In this document: piece by piece, positions 1 to 6,410 of the stretch
Layout: the number at the start of each line of letters is the position of its first letter
Position numbering within the stretch: position 1 is the stretch's first letter
NCBI GenBank assembly: GCA_035486285.1
Contig: DATHNF010000031.1
Coordinates: 1-10,586, forward strand
Direction: 5' to 3'
Length of the DNA stretch: 10,586 nucleotides
From: DATHNF01 sp035486285
GTDB taxonomy: Bacteria > Patescibacteriota > Saccharimonadia > Saccharimonadales > UBA4665
Position numbers and translations under genes: made by a program
The notes under the pieces: model-generated
What the model was told of the DNA's origin: nothing
The model's database searches: none
What the model saw: only the letters and a program-made list of their open reading frames with translations

Positions 1-1
1 T

Positions 2-277
2 TTAGTACAAAGCCGCAATCGAGGATCCCACGCTCATCACAAAGGAGACACCTACTTTCCCGACAGCATCAGGCGCTGGTATTATCTTCAGGCTTTACAA
101 ATAGTCTGTAGGGATGAGAATGTCGACCGGCTATCGTTCTACGAAGTCGACAGCCCGGTGCCGCAGTCCTCAGGAGGTTGGAATTCATCATTGTTTACTC
201 CTAGCGGGAAGCCATACCAATCGTTTGACGTGGTTCGGTCTTTCACGCAGCACCACCCCGGATGTATCGCTAAGTAA
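2..277 (+). CDS. Partial CDS, 3' end of a probable glycoside-hydrolase-like protein
   Basis: An open frame with no start in the window runs from the left edge to a TAA at 275-277, giving the last 91 residues of a longer protein. The composition looks like real protein: Trp/Tyr-rich RRWYYLQALQ (about residues 24-33), then LSFYEVDSP, then a GGWNSSLFTPSGKPYQSFDVV stretch. The pattern of aromatic, acidic DSP, then 'G..x-LF-x-P-x-G-K-P-x-x-(S/A)-x-D-x-V-R' resembles the last strand and helix of TIM-barrel glycosidases (GH5/GH39-like 'LF..DGKPKPAYDAVR'). That family match is from memory of the pattern, and the catalytic residues would lie upstream, outside the window. It ends 15 nt before the stop of the convergent MMPL gene. 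An overlapping 65-codon frame at 114-311 is judged a shadow of it. I am fairly confident that it is coding, less so of the family. Confidence 0.6.
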   Translation, partial: LVQSRNRGSHAHHKGDTYFPDSIRRWYYLQALQIVCRDENVDRLSFYEVDSPVPQSSGGWNSSLFTPSGKPYQSFDVVRSFTQHHPGCIAK

Positions 278-292
278 CTTCAGAACCGCTTA

Positions 293-2479
293 TTATTTAG
301 ATTCGCGGTAGAGCTTGGAGGGCCACCAGTTCCAACGGCCAAGCAGGGCAACAATGGAGGGCACCAGTAGCGTGCGCACGAAGAAAGTGTCCAGTAGAAT
401 GCCGAAAGCAATGCCGAAACCGATTTGCTGAACTTGCTGGTTGCCGCCGACTAAGCCCAACACGGTGAACGTGCCAGCCAGGATGAGTCCCGCGGACGTG
501 ACGGTCGTGCCGGTGATGCCGATAGCTTTGGTGACAGCCTCGGACATGGATTCGTGATTGTGAGCTTCTTCGCGAATGCGGCTCATAACCAAGATGTTAT
601 AGTCCTCGCCGAGTGCCATGCAGAAGATGAACATCAGGAAGGGCAAGATGAAGTTCAGCCCATCCTGACCGCCCAGGTGCACGAAGGCAATCATGGCGAA
701 ACCAAGCGAACCAATATAGGACAAGCCGACCGTTAGGATGAGATACCAGGGGGCCACCAGGCTGCGCAGCAGGATTGCCAGCAGCGCCGCGATGATGAGC
801 AAGACAATCGGAATGATCTTTTCCAAATCACGCGTAGCGGTGTGGTTAATATCGTAACCAATAGCGTCAGTACTGTAGATGGCGCTCTGCTTGGCGCCGA
901 CGCTGCGGGCCACCCTTTGCAAGATCGCCCGATTGGAAGGTGTAGCCGCAGTCGCCGCGGCGCTGCCGCTGACACCGGCATTGCTGATGGCATACAGTTG
1001 GACAGTTTTGCCATCGGGACTTATGAACTGGCGGACAGCTTGGACGGCTATACTGTCGGGGCTACTAGCATGAAGCTTTTGTAGAGCGGCTGGGGTTATG
1101 GTAAGGCCGTTGACGTTGAACGGTCCGCCAATAGCCTTGAACGCACCGGAGCTAGCCAGTTGGGCCTGCGCTTTGCTGATGACTGCCAGATTATTCCAGA
1201 CTGGCTGGTTAAACGCGAGGAGCAGGAACTGTGGATTATTGTTAGCGGCGGGGAAGTGCTGCGTAATGACTTGCTGGCCGATTGCCGAATCGCTATTGGC
1301 TGGCGCGCCAGTGCTGGTAAAGCCAGTAGTTTTGTATCCCATAATACCCAGTGCCAAACCGCCGAAGATAACGACGCCAACGACCAGCATGGTAACCGGT
1401 CGTTTAATAACATTGTCGGCTAGTTTACCCCATAGCCCGATCTTCAGCTCTGTGGCTTTAGTCTTGGACGGCCAAAAAACCGCGCGGCCCATAATTGCCA
1501 ATAGAGCAGGCAGGAAGGTCAGCGCGATAAGCAGCATAATGCCGAGGCCGATCGCTAGTGCCGGACCGAGGCCTTGGTAAAGGCCGAATGAGGCCAGCAG
1601 TAAGCTCAGCAGAGCGGCAGCGACCGTAGCGGCCGAGTAGGTGATTGACTCGCCGACTTTAGACAGGGCTTTGACCACCGCTTCTTTGGGTTCCGAGCCG
1701 CGCCGTAATTCTTCGCGGACCCGAAAGACTAGGAACAGGCCATAATCTGTCCCGGCACCAAGGATTAGTACGATTAGCAAAATTTGAGTAATGAACGATA
1801 CCTGCACGCCAATCTTGGTAGATTCGGCGATAACCGGCTGGGCAACCGCCAAGGCTAGACCGGCTGGGATCAAGGTGACTATTGGTGCTAGGACAGAACG
1901 GAAGACCAAGAGCAGCAGCACGATAATAAATATCACCGTATAAAGCTCGGTATTATCGCGGCCATGGTTGCTGGCGGTACTGGAGTCAACACTCTCGGCG
2001 AATTGGCCGGTCAAATGTATCTGCAGCCCACTCGGCAAATTATCATGCAGCTGAGCGCGAATATTATTTACGATCGTGGTGGCTTGCTGGCCAAAGCCAG
2101 CCCCGCTGATACCGACCATTAGTTGCCGGGCTTTGCCGTCAGCTGACTCGCCTTGGTCAATCACGCTATTCACGCCATGCAGACTCTTGACCTCCGGAAT
2201 AATACGGTCGATCGCCTGATTATCGGCAACAGTCAACGGCCCGTTCTGGCGAACGGCCACGATAGTCGAAGTACTGGCGGTGCCTTTGGGCTGGAAGCTG
2301 CTTTCTAGATTAACTGCCGCAGTGCTCGGACTGCTCTTGGGTAGGAACTGCGAATTGTCGTTCTTGGTGACGTTGTTAATATTCGGTAAATGGGCGGTTA
2401 GGATAGGTACGGCTAGAATCCAAAAGATAATGATAAGCCACCGGAACCGAACCGAGAAACGCGCGATTTTTTCAAACAT
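293..2479 (-). CDS. MMPL-family (RND superfamily) transporter, 728 aa
   Basis: A proton-driven membrane exporter of the MMPL/RND superfamily. The substrate cannot be told from sequence (lipids, drugs and small metabolites are known in the family). It has the standard two-fold layout: TM1 at about 13-29, a soluble loop to about 178, a helix bundle about 179-332, then the same pattern again with TM7 at about 361-380, a soluble loop to about 553, and helices 554-712. Both halves carry the Asp-Tyr pair used for proton relay in mycobacterial MmpL3: GTDYGLFL (D245-Y246) followed by REE, and GEDYNILV (D626-Y627) followed by REE. The C-terminus has the typical LGRWNWWPSKL. The length is normal for an intact single-chain member. 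The ATG start has AAGGAG at 2484-2489 (minus strand), 4 nt away. It lies 109 nt downstream of the MarR gene in the same direction, so the two probably share a transcript. Confidence 0.93.
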   Translation of the reverse strand: MFEKIARFSVRFRWLIIIFWILAVPILTAHLPNINNVTKNDNSQFLPKSSPSTAAVNLESSFQPKGTASTSTIVAVRQNGPLTVADNQAIDRIIPEVKSLHGVNSVIDQGESADGKARQLMVGISGAGFGQQATTIVNNIRAQLHDNLPSGLQIHLTGQFAESVDSSTASNHGRDNTELYTVIFIIVLLLLVFRSVLAPIVTLIPAGLALAVAQPVIAESTKIGVQVSFITQILLIVLILGAGTDYGLFLVFRVREELRRGSEPKEAVVKALSKVGESITYSAATVAAALLSLLLASFGLYQGLGPALAIGLGIMLLIALTFLPALLAIMGRAVFWPSKTKATELKIGLWGKLADNVIKRPVTMLVVGVVIFGGLALGIMGYKTTGFTSTGAPANSDSAIGQQVITQHFPAANNNPQFLLLAFNQPVWNNLAVISKAQAQLASSGAFKAIGGPFNVNGLTITPAALQKLHASSPDSIAVQAVRQFISPDGKTVQLYAISNAGVSGSAAATAATPSNRAILQRVARSVGAKQSAIYSTDAIGYDINHTATRDLEKIIPIVLLIIAALLAILLRSLVAPWYLILTVGLSYIGSLGFAMIAFVHLGGQDGLNFILPFLMFIFCMALGEDYNILVMSRIREEAHNHESMSEAVTKAIGITGTTVTSAGLILAGTFTVLGLVGGNQQVQQIGFGIAFGILLDTFFVRTLLVPSIVALLGRWNWWPSKLYRESK

Positions 2480-2483
2480 ACTG

Positions 2484-2489
2484 CTCCTT
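2484..2489 (-). promoter_or_regulatory. Shine-Dalgarno site of the MMPL gene
   Basis: AAGGAG on the minus strand lies 4 nt before the ATG at 2479. It is a perfect anti-SD match, slightly close to the start, and supports the chosen start. Confidence 0.7.
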
Positions 2490-2535
2490 ATAATTCCCGC
2501 TTAAGATGATGCCCGCAAGCCCATAACGACCTTTT

Positions 2536-2564
2536 AGTTTAAACACTAGTAGGTTTCTTTACAA
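2536..2564 (-). promoter_or_regulatory. Possible internal promoter before the MMPL gene
   Basis: On the minus strand TTGTAA (2564-2559) and TAAACT (2541-2536) are separated by 17 nt, each matching the sigma70 consensus at 4 of 6 positions. It would allow expression of the transporter apart from the MarR gene. The -35 box overlaps a perfect 5-3-5 inverted repeat, TTCTT-TAC-AAGAA on the plus strand at 2555-2567. The match is only moderate. Confidence 0.3.
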
Positions 2565-2588
2565 GAATGATGCAACCGCTTGGCCACG

Positions 2589-3020
2589 CTATTCATACTG
2601 CGGCGCGGCTGTCGTTATCTTTTGGAGTAGTTGTATGAATGTTTGGAATTCCGTTGGGCTGAGCTGTGAAAAAATAGAGCTGTCACGAGTTGCCAAACGG
2701 CTAACCAGGTCGCTGCGTACTCGCTTGCCTTTGGCGTCCAGCCGTACCATTTTGATGCGCCGGTCGTCCTGATTTTCGTAACGCGAGGCTAGCTTCTTTT
2801 GCTCCAAACCGTCGACCAAGCCGGTTATATTAGAGGCGTCGCAATTGAACACTTTTTTGAAATTGTTCATCGGGCGGGGATGGTCAAGCAGAAAGAGCAT
2901 CATGGCCTGCATGCCGGTCAAATCGAATTCTGCCCCTAGTTCGAGCACCCGGCGCTTGGATAGCATCAGGAATTCGATGAGTAGGAGATATGATTGTTCA
3001 AGGCTGTTTTGCTTGGGCAT
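2589..3020 (-). CDS. MarR-family transcriptional regulator, 143 aa
   Basis: A winged helix-turn-helix regulator of the MarR family. These act as dimers, commonly as repressors released by small ligands or oxidants. The family signature is clear: the helix-turn-helix at about 51-77 (with CDASNITGLVDGLEQKKL as helix 3/recognition region), then the wing with DDRR at 85-88 and a following V-x-L-x-x-K-G segment (92-98). N- and C-terminal helices (about 6-30 and 110-138) would form the dimer interface. The length is typical. No Shine-Dalgarno site is visible before the ATG; an upstream in-frame ATG is closed by a TGA within five codons, so this start is the best available. It is transcribed towards the MMPL gene and divergently from the MFS gene, the classic placement for a local efflux repressor. 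Its only cysteine is C60, at the start of the recognition region. Confidence 0.92.
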   Translation of the reverse strand: MPKQNSLEQSYLLLIEFLMLSKRRVLELGAEFDLTGMQAMMLFLLDHPRPMNNFKKVFNCDASNITGLVDGLEQKKLASRYENQDDRRIKMVRLDAKGKRVRSDLVSRLATRDSSIFSQLSPTEFQTFIQLLQKITTAAPQYE

Positions 3021-3044
3021 GCGATACGCTTTTTCAGTTAATGG

Positions 3045-3065
3045 TTGACATCGTCAATTATTGAC
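3045..3065. promoter_or_regulatory. Probable MarR operator: two overlapping palindromes
   Basis: Three alternating half-sites, TTGAC-ATC-GTCAA-TTA-TTGAC, form two perfect 13-bp inverted repeats (3045-3057 and 3053-3065) that share the middle GTCAA. The first covers the -35 box of the MFS promoter and the second fills its spacer. A dimeric MarR protein bound here would block RNA polymerase, and the site lies about 25 nt upstream of the marR start, so it could also control that gene. The repeats are seen directly; binding is inferred from the family and position. Confidence 0.6.
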
Positions 3066-3074
3066 CTTTACAAT
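3045..3074 (+). promoter_or_regulatory. Sigma70-type promoter of the MFS exporter
   Basis: TTGACA (3045-3050, perfect) and TACAAT (3069-3074, 5 of 6) with an 18-nt spacer. Transcription would start near 3081, leaving a leader of about 50 nt with a strong Shine-Dalgarno site before the ATG at 3132. Confidence 0.75.
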
Positions 3075-3119
3075 GAACTGGTACTTCAATTCTAAAAGCT
3101 AAGCGACAGAAATTCAAGC

Positions 3120-3125
3120 AGGAGG
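3120..3125 (+). promoter_or_regulatory. Shine-Dalgarno site of the MFS gene
   Basis: AGGAGG, a full anti-SD match, lies 6 nt before the ATG at 3132 and fixes that start. Confidence 0.85.
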
Positions 3126-3131
3126 ACCATT

Positions 3132-4613
3132 ATGGCCAAAGCGAAAGCAACACCAAAAGGCAAGACCAACCACTGGCTGATCCTGATTCTGTTGGCCCTG
3201 GCGCAGTTCATGGTGGTGTTGGACGTGTCAATTGTTAACGTGGCGCTGCCAGCTATCCAGCACGCCTTCCATATGTCGCAAACCAGCCTACAGTGGATTA
3301 TTACCGCTTATACGCTGACGTTTGGCGGTTTCCTGCTGCTTGGTGGTCGTAGCGCCGATCTATTCGGCCGGCGCAAGACGTTCATGATGGGTATTACGCT
3401 CTTCACCCTGGCCTCATTGGCTGATGGCCTGTCTCAGTCCGGCGGCATGCTGATTATTTTCCGGAGTGTCCAAGGTCTGGCCGGGGCCTTTATGTCGCCG
3501 GCGGCCTTATCAATTATCCTGGTAACGTATAGGGAAGGGCACGAACGTAATGTGGCGCTGAGCGTCTGGGGCGCGGTGGCATCAGGCGGCGCGGCTGTTG
3601 GCGTGCTGGCCGGTGGTATCATTACGCAGTACCTCAATTGGCGCTGGAACTTCTTCGTGAACGTGCCGATCGGTATTGGCGTCGTTACTACCGCGCTCAG
3701 GATTCTGGACCGCCACGATTCGACATTGGATCACAACGATCTTGACCTACCTGGTGCCGTGCTGGCAACTGGTGGGCTGATGATGCTGGTCTACGCCTTG
3801 GTCAAGGCTCCTGAATTGGGCTGGTTATCGGGTGCTTCGCTGTGGCACTTTGGGGTCGCGATCGCGGCGCTGCTGGCTTTCATATTTAACGAAAGCCGCT
3901 CCAAGCACCCGCTCATGCCACTGAAGATCTTCCGGATTCGTAACTTGGCAGGGGCAGACTCCATGATGTTACTGATCGCGGCCGGTCTGTTCTCGATCTT
4001 CTTTTTCACCACGCTCTACCTACAGGAAATCCTGGGTTACACCCCCGTCAGGACTGGCCTTAGTTTCCTAATCGTGCCTGTGGCTATCGCCATCACGGCA
4101 ACCAATGTGCCGCGTGTCATCCAGCGTATTGGCTACAAACCAATCCTTATGGTAGCGCCACTGGTTGTTTCCGGCGGCCTGTTCTGGTTATCGCACATAC
4201 CAGTGAATGGTACTTATTGGGGCAATGTGGCACCGGGTCTGATTATGCTTGGTCTGGGTATGGGCGCCACCTTTGTCAGCGCTACTATTGCCGCAACTTC
4301 TGGCGTACCACCGCACGAAGCTGGCCTGGCCTCCGGCCTCCTGAATACCTCCCAGCAGATTGGCGGCGCGCTTGGCTTGGCCGTACTGACTGGCATCGCT
4401 ACCTCCGCCAGCACCAAATATCTCAAGAATTTACACTTGCACGCCGCCCCAGCACACGCCATTGCTAACGCCGCGACTGTTCACGGTTTCCATGAAGGCT
4501 ATCTGGTTGGCAGTACCTTCGGAGTTGGTGCCGCCCTGATCGCGACCTTTGTCATCCGTGCCCAAAAGGCTAAGTCCGACCCCAGCCACGGCGAAGCAGC
4601 CGTTCCTGTCTAG
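3132..4613 (+). CDS. DHA2-family MFS transporter (14-TM drug:H+ antiporter type), 493 aa
   Basis: An inner-membrane proton-coupled exporter of the EmrB/QacA-like DHA2 branch of the major facilitator superfamily. Motif D1 in TM1 is LDVSIVNVALP (30-40, with D31). Motif A in the loop after TM2 is GRSADLFGRRKT (72-83). The motif B arginine is R111 in IIFRSVQG. Motif C is at about 147-162 (GAVASGGAAVGVLAGG), with the usual Gly-Pro replaced by Gly-Val, followed by WRWNFFVNVP (170-179), which is characteristic of DHA2. The length and hydrophobic pattern fit 14 helices. The substrate is unknown; multidrug export is the default family guess. It is divergent from the MarR gene with a shared operator region, so induction on ligand release is likely. 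The gene appears intact, and its stop sits in a 14-bp palindrome. Confidence 0.94.
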   Translation: MAKAKATPKGKTNHWLILILLALAQFMVVLDVSIVNVALPAIQHAFHMSQTSLQWIITAYTLTFGGFLLLGGRSADLFGRRKTFMMGITLFTLASLADGLSQSGGMLIIFRSVQGLAGAFMSPAALSIILVTYREGHERNVALSVWGAVASGGAAVGVLAGGIITQYLNWRWNFFVNVPIGIGVVTTALRILDRHDSTLDHNDLDLPGAVLATGGLMMLVYALVKAPELGWLSGASLWHFGVAIAALLAFIFNESRSKHPLMPLKIFRIRNLAGADSMMLLIAAGLFSIFFFTTLYLQEILGYTPVRTGLSFLIVPVAIAITATNVPRVIQRIGYKPILMVAPLVVSGGLFWLSHIPVNGTYWGNVAPGLIMLGLGMGATFVSATIAATSGVPPHEAGLASGLLNTSQQIGGALGLAVLTGIATSASTKYLKNLHLHAAPAHAIANAATVHGFHEGYLVGSTFGVGAALIATFVIRAQKAKSDPSHGEAAVPV

Positions 4614-4618
4614 ACAGG
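4605..4618. repeat. 14-bp perfect palindrome over the MFS stop codon
   Basis: CCTGTCTAGACAGG is centred on the TAG stop (4611-4613). As RNA it could pair only as a short CCTG/CAGG stem with a 6-nt loop and no U-run follows, so it is not a convincing terminator. It may be chance. Confidence 0.4.
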
Positions 4619-4643
4619 ACAGATGCCTCTACGGGAGTCTTCT

Positions 4644-5276
4644 CTAACAAATAGGGTGAACTTTGTAATCATGCGCGGTGGTAAGTTTGGGATGGCCCGG
4701 AACCTTATAGCCTGTATTGGCATCCCACTTACTTTCTATCTCAGTCTCGACCGCACTGCCTGCAGCATCAGTACCGCAATCGTAAGAATCCTCCAAGCTA
4801 ACCGTTACTCTTCGTCTGTAGTTCGAATATTGATTCTTCTTTATAGTGACGGCACCGCCATCAGGCTTAAATGCGCCTGATGGACCGTCGCGTAACAATA
4901 GGCGTACCACGTATACGCGTGTCCCGGCTCCATTGCACCCATGCATATCTTCTGGCACGAAGGAAACTTTCGTCGAGCTATCGCCATACGTGATAGAAGT
5001 GCTTTCAGGCGGGTATTTGGTATAGCGAAGACAGCGCTGGGCATCTTGAGCATGGGAGTAGCCGCAGAGGAGGGTATTATAATTTGACGTCCCGAATACG
5101 CAATCTGGTCCTCCGGACGCTTCGGCTTCTGAGGCGGCTAGGCCCTGTTGTAAGGCAGGCCCTCTAATACCCGCGAAGAACGCCACGGCGGTAGCTCCGC
5201 CAATAGCCATAAACCTTCCAAGGGTTAAACCGCGCGTTTCTTCTCGTTCCTGGATTGTAACAGGTTCCCTATTCAT
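4644..5276 (-). CDS. Secreted six-cysteine protein of unknown family, 210 aa
   Basis: Not recognised. The chosen start is the ATG at 5276, because GGAGGT lies 7 nt before it; a TTG five codons upstream would overlap that site. The N-terminus has charged residues, then a hydrophobic segment at about 22-37 (FMAIGGATAVAFFAG), followed by a small-residue region (GLAASEAEA, 45-53) that suits signal peptidase cleavage. The mature part holds exactly six cysteines (C59, C71, C82, C114, C167 and C210, the last residue), which could form three disulfides in an extracytoplasmic protein. It is rich in Thr, Tyr and Lys/Arg with beta-prone stretches (RVYVVRLLL at 120-128). It has its own promoter, lies alone between the MFS gene (convergent) and the pilus-region operon (divergent), and has no obvious partner. 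It could be a surface or secreted effector-like protein, but nothing in the sequence shows this. Confidence 0.72.
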   Translation of the reverse strand: MNREPVTIQEREETRGLTLGRFMAIGGATAVAFFAGIRGPALQQGLAASEAEASGGPDCVFGTSNYNTLLCGYSHAQDAQRCLRYTKYPPESTSITYGDSSTKVSFVPEDMHGCNGAGTRVYVVRLLLRDGPSGAFKPDGGAVTIKKNQYSNYRRRVTVSLEDSYDCGTDAAGSAVETEIESKWDANTGYKVPGHPKLTTAHDYKVHPIC

Positions 5277-5283
5277 GTTGATG

Positions 5284-5289
5284 ACCTCC
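5284..5289 (-). promoter_or_regulatory. Shine-Dalgarno site deciding the start of the six-Cys protein
   Basis: GGAGGT on the minus strand lies 7 nt before the ATG at 5276, so translation should begin there and not at the TTG ending at 5291. Confidence 0.75.
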
Positions 5290-5322
5290 AATAAACTGGC
5301 TTACGCAGCCCGCGTCTATTAA

Positions 5323-5351
5323 TTAATATCACCTCAACACTGTATTGTCAA
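5323..5351 (-). promoter_or_regulatory. Sigma70-type promoter of the six-Cys protein gene
   Basis: On the minus strand a perfect TTGACA (5351-5346) and TATTAA (5328-5323, 4 of 6) are separated by 17 nt. Transcription would start near 5316, giving a leader of about 40 nt that includes the Shine-Dalgarno site. Confidence 0.65.
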
Positions 5352-5416
5352 GCTGCCATCTATTCATGAGCACTGATTATCTCTTATAGAGCCTATGTAC
5401 TATTGTGCTTATGTTC

Positions 5417-5425
5417 TGCTATACT
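5417..5425 (+). promoter_or_regulatory. Extended -10 promoter giving a near-leaderless mRNA
   Basis: TGCTATACT contains a TG extension and a TATACT -10 box (5420-5425, 5 of 6). No good -35 hexamer is seen at the right distance. The expected transcription start is near 5432, only about 4 nt before the ATG at 5436, and that ATG has no Shine-Dalgarno site. A leaderless or nearly leaderless transcript is the simplest reading. Confidence 0.5.
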
Positions 5426-5435
5426 CGATCTTAAG

Positions 5436-6410
5436 ATGAGTAAGAAAAACAACTCAACTCTATCATCTGATGTCGTAGAGCAAAACTCTTTAAAGATATC
5501 CAGAAAGTTCAAGGGATTGTTGTTTTTTGGTTTAGCTCTGCTGATTGTTATTATAGTGCTGATTGTTCATTCTGTTCATTCGAATACAGTCAAAAACCAG
5601 AATGCCTTCCAGATCAATCACAAGAACTATCCCAAGGACTTGGTAGCAGATATGGTTACCTACTCGTTAGAAGGCCAGGCAAAAGTAACCCAAGCAGATA
5701 AGTCGCGTGCTGCTCGTAATATTTATAATCTGTATAAGACTGAAATCGCGGCTCAACAAGTTGGGGTAGTCCCTAATAGCGGTGAAATGCAAGCAGCCGA
5801 GCAGCAGATAGACTTGCCACGTGCTACAACAAGCGCCGATAAAGACTATGCTCAAGTAGCGGCATTTAACGTGGCCCTTAATCAAGCCTATAGCCGTTAC
5901 TCTTCGGCAGATGATCAAGGTTATATATTCGTCTTTGACTTCAGCCAGAAGATTATACCGCCCGCGGTTCAAGAAAAACCAGTAGCTGGGTACGGCAACC
6001 AGCAGTTAATTAACCAGGACAAACAATACGCGGATCAGCAGGCCCAACAGTATTACGCTCAGTTTAAAAACCACCAAATCTCCGCGACAGACCTGTTGAG
6101 TGCCATAGCGGCCAATCCTAGGATTAGTTTTGGGAGCGTGTCGACGTATATTGACGCTTCAAAAGGCAGTATACGTTCACAGATTTTATACTCGGACATT
6201 TATAATTATGTGGCCGCTCAGAAGGGTCCTTTGCTTAGTAGTGTTCGCGTGGGCAAGGTCGCTACCAAACAGGAGCCTGGCCCAAACAACTACGCTGACG
6301 GATACTACTACTTTGTGCAGTTAAGTAAGGCTTCGCCCTTGATAGACAATCCTGAAGGCACGGTTGGTACGCAGACGAACAAATTACAGGCAGTCTACTA
6401 TGGTATCTAA
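5436..6410 (+). CDS. Membrane-anchored extracytoplasmic protein, possibly SurA/PrsA-like, 324 aa
   Basis: A single N-terminal transmembrane helix (about 27-44, LLFFGLALLIVIIVLIV) follows a Lys/Arg-bearing cytoplasmic tail, so the remaining 280 residues should face outward. The exterior part is Gln/Ala/Tyr-rich and mostly helical, with a stretch (about 55-120) that begins FQINHKNYPKDLVADMV and recalls the N-terminal domain of SurA/PrsA-type chaperones, and a C-terminal half (about 180-310) where a parvulin-like domain could sit. No clear parvulin active-site motif is visible, so a folding role is only a suggestion. I chose the ATG at 5436 over an upstream TTG (5403), which would precede the predicted transcription start. 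The stop overlaps the next gene by 11 nt, so the two are translated from one mRNA and probably work together, for example in export or folding of the large neighbour. Confidence 0.82.
   Translation: MSKKNNSTLSSDVVEQNSLKISRKFKGLLFFGLALLIVIIVLIVHSVHSNTVKNQNAFQINHKNYPKDLVADMVTYSLEGQAKVTQADKSRAARNIYNLYKTEIAAQQVGVVPNSGEMQAAEQQIDLPRATTSADKDYAQVAAFNVALNQAYSRYSSADDQGYIFVFDFSQKIIPPAVQEKPVAGYGNQQLINQDKQYADQQAQQYYAQFKNHQISATDLLSAIAANPRISFGSVSTYIDASKGSIRSQILYSDIYNYVAAQKGPLLSSVRVGKVATKQEPGPNNYADGYYYFVQLSKASPLIDNPEGTVGTQTNKLQAVYYGI

Noticed and set aside
114..311. 65-codon plus-strand ORF at the left end
   Set aside because: It overlaps, in another frame, the more protein-like coding tail at 2-277 and the end of the MMPL gene. 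Its Arg/Ser/Thr-rich composition is typical of a shadow frame.
4614..4643. Bidirectional terminator between the convergent MFS and six-Cys genes
   Set aside because: Only a very weak CTC/GAG stem and no T-run on either strand.
5200..5276. Tat signal peptide on the six-Cys protein
   Set aside because: The LGRFMAIGG stretch recalls Tat signals but lacks the twin arginines. A Sec-type signal or anchor is more likely.
5403..5435. Upstream TTG start adding 11 residues (MCLCSAILDLK) to the 324-aa protein
   Set aside because: It would lie upstream of the predicted transcription start at about 5432, spans the -10 box, and has no Shine-Dalgarno site.
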